From: Burkholderiales bacterium
Lineage (GTDB): Bacteria > Pseudomonadota > Gammaproteobacteria > Burkholderiales > Burkholderiaceae_C
DNA: 55,530 bases
Assembly (NCBI GenBank): GCA_025350145.1
Contig: JANXYH010000160.1
Coordinates: forward strand, 1-55,530
Direction of reading: 5' to 3'
The translations under genes and the position numbers were made by a program. The first letter of the stretch is position 1, and each line of letters begins with the position of its first letter. The notes beneath the pieces were generated by a model. It was not told the DNA's origin. It searched no databases and worked only from the letters and a program-made list of their open reading frames with translations. Positions 55,321-55,530 of this stretch are shown in pieces.

Positions 55321-55530
55321 TTGTTCATTTCCTCCGCTTTTGCCCAAACCGCACCGGCCGCAGCCGGCGGCAGCGACATCCAGTCGTCCCTCATGAGCAT
55401 GCTGCCCCTGGTGTTGATGTTCGTGGTGTTGTATTTCGTGATGATCCGGCCACAGATGAAGCGCCAGAAGGAGCATCGCTCCATGGTCGAGGCGCTCGCC
55501 AAAGGCGACGAAGTGGCTACTTCCGGCGGA
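55321..55530 (+). CDS. yajC: Preprotein translocase accessory subunit YajC, 3' end missing
   Basis: The first 70 codons are present, from a TTG start at 55321 preceded by GGAG, reading [18 protein letters not shown] single membrane span ([20 protein letters not shown]) is followed by [20 protein letters not shown], the YajC signature. YajC associates with SecDF at the inner membrane and usually heads yajC-secD-secF, so secD is expected just outside the window. Confidence 0.93.
   Translation, partial: MFISSAFAQTAPAAAGGSDIQSSLMSMLPLVLMFVVLYFVMIRPQMKRQKEHRSMVEALAKGDEVATSGG

Overview
The window looks like chromosomal DNA of a very GC-rich betaproteobacterium, probably Burkholderiales of the Rubrivivax/Leptothrix/Ideonella type. 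Supporting signs are a Bug-family (TctC-like) receptor, a two-cysteine OxyR, a PEP-CTERM protein, a thiosulfate-oxidation (sox) cluster, and the mltA / apaG / rpe and queA / tgt / yajC neighbourhoods typical of that order. Placement is by gene content only; no rRNA or tRNA gene was found.

Layout. (1) 1-7.5 kb: the 5' part of argS (minus strand), then plus-strand genes for a Ser/Thr kinase fused to a cyclic-nucleotide-binding domain, a PsiF-repeat protein, an L-2-haloacid dehalogenase, malate synthase G and a Bug receptor. (2) 7.5-12.7 kb, minus strand: sox operon soxZ-soxA-soxX-soxB, then a DUF336/GlcG-like protein and a metallo-beta-lactamase-fold protein; soxY is not beside soxZ. An OxyR-type regulator lies upstream. 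(3) 14.2-15.9 kb: an exported PEP-CTERM protein with a candidate sigma-54 promoter. (4) 16.0-40.9 kb, minus strand: a complete extracellular contractile injection system (eCIS, related to Afp/PVC). In transcription order it encodes a DUF4255 cap protein, sheath, three tail-tube paralogues, DUF5908, a LysM tube/baseplate protein, a VgrG-like spike, a 64-aa protein, gp25, a spike tip, baseplate J-like protein 1, an S74 tail fibre, baseplate protein 2, tape measure, AAA+ ATPase and a large cargo candidate. (5) 41.2-49.1 kb: recG, queA, a secreted phosphoesterase, tgt, a small membrane protein, rpe, apaG, a tiny membrane protein and mltA. (6) 50.7-51.4 kb: a TumE/TumA-like toxin-antitoxin cassette between imperfect direct repeats. 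(7) 51.6-55.5 kb: a fused indolepyruvate ferredoxin oxidoreductase and the 5' end of yajC.

The main find is the eCIS and its terminal 1151-aa product. That protein starts with an eCIS-core DUF4157 domain containing HEAWH. It ends with a short region resembling an R-S-E ADP-ribosyltransferase (FLSTA, then HEEEVLF), although the expected arginine position reads YNG. I infer that it is the payload. The vgrG-64aa-gp25 block inside the operon is bracketed by near-identical 88/89-bp direct repeats, and a perfect 79-bp tandem repeat lies between the 64-aa gene and gp25. Both repeat families begin with an 8-bp inverted repeat at or beside the stop codon of the preceding gene, which suggests RNA-level control or repeat-mediated module loss. 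All functional calls are from sequence reading alone; no database search was run.
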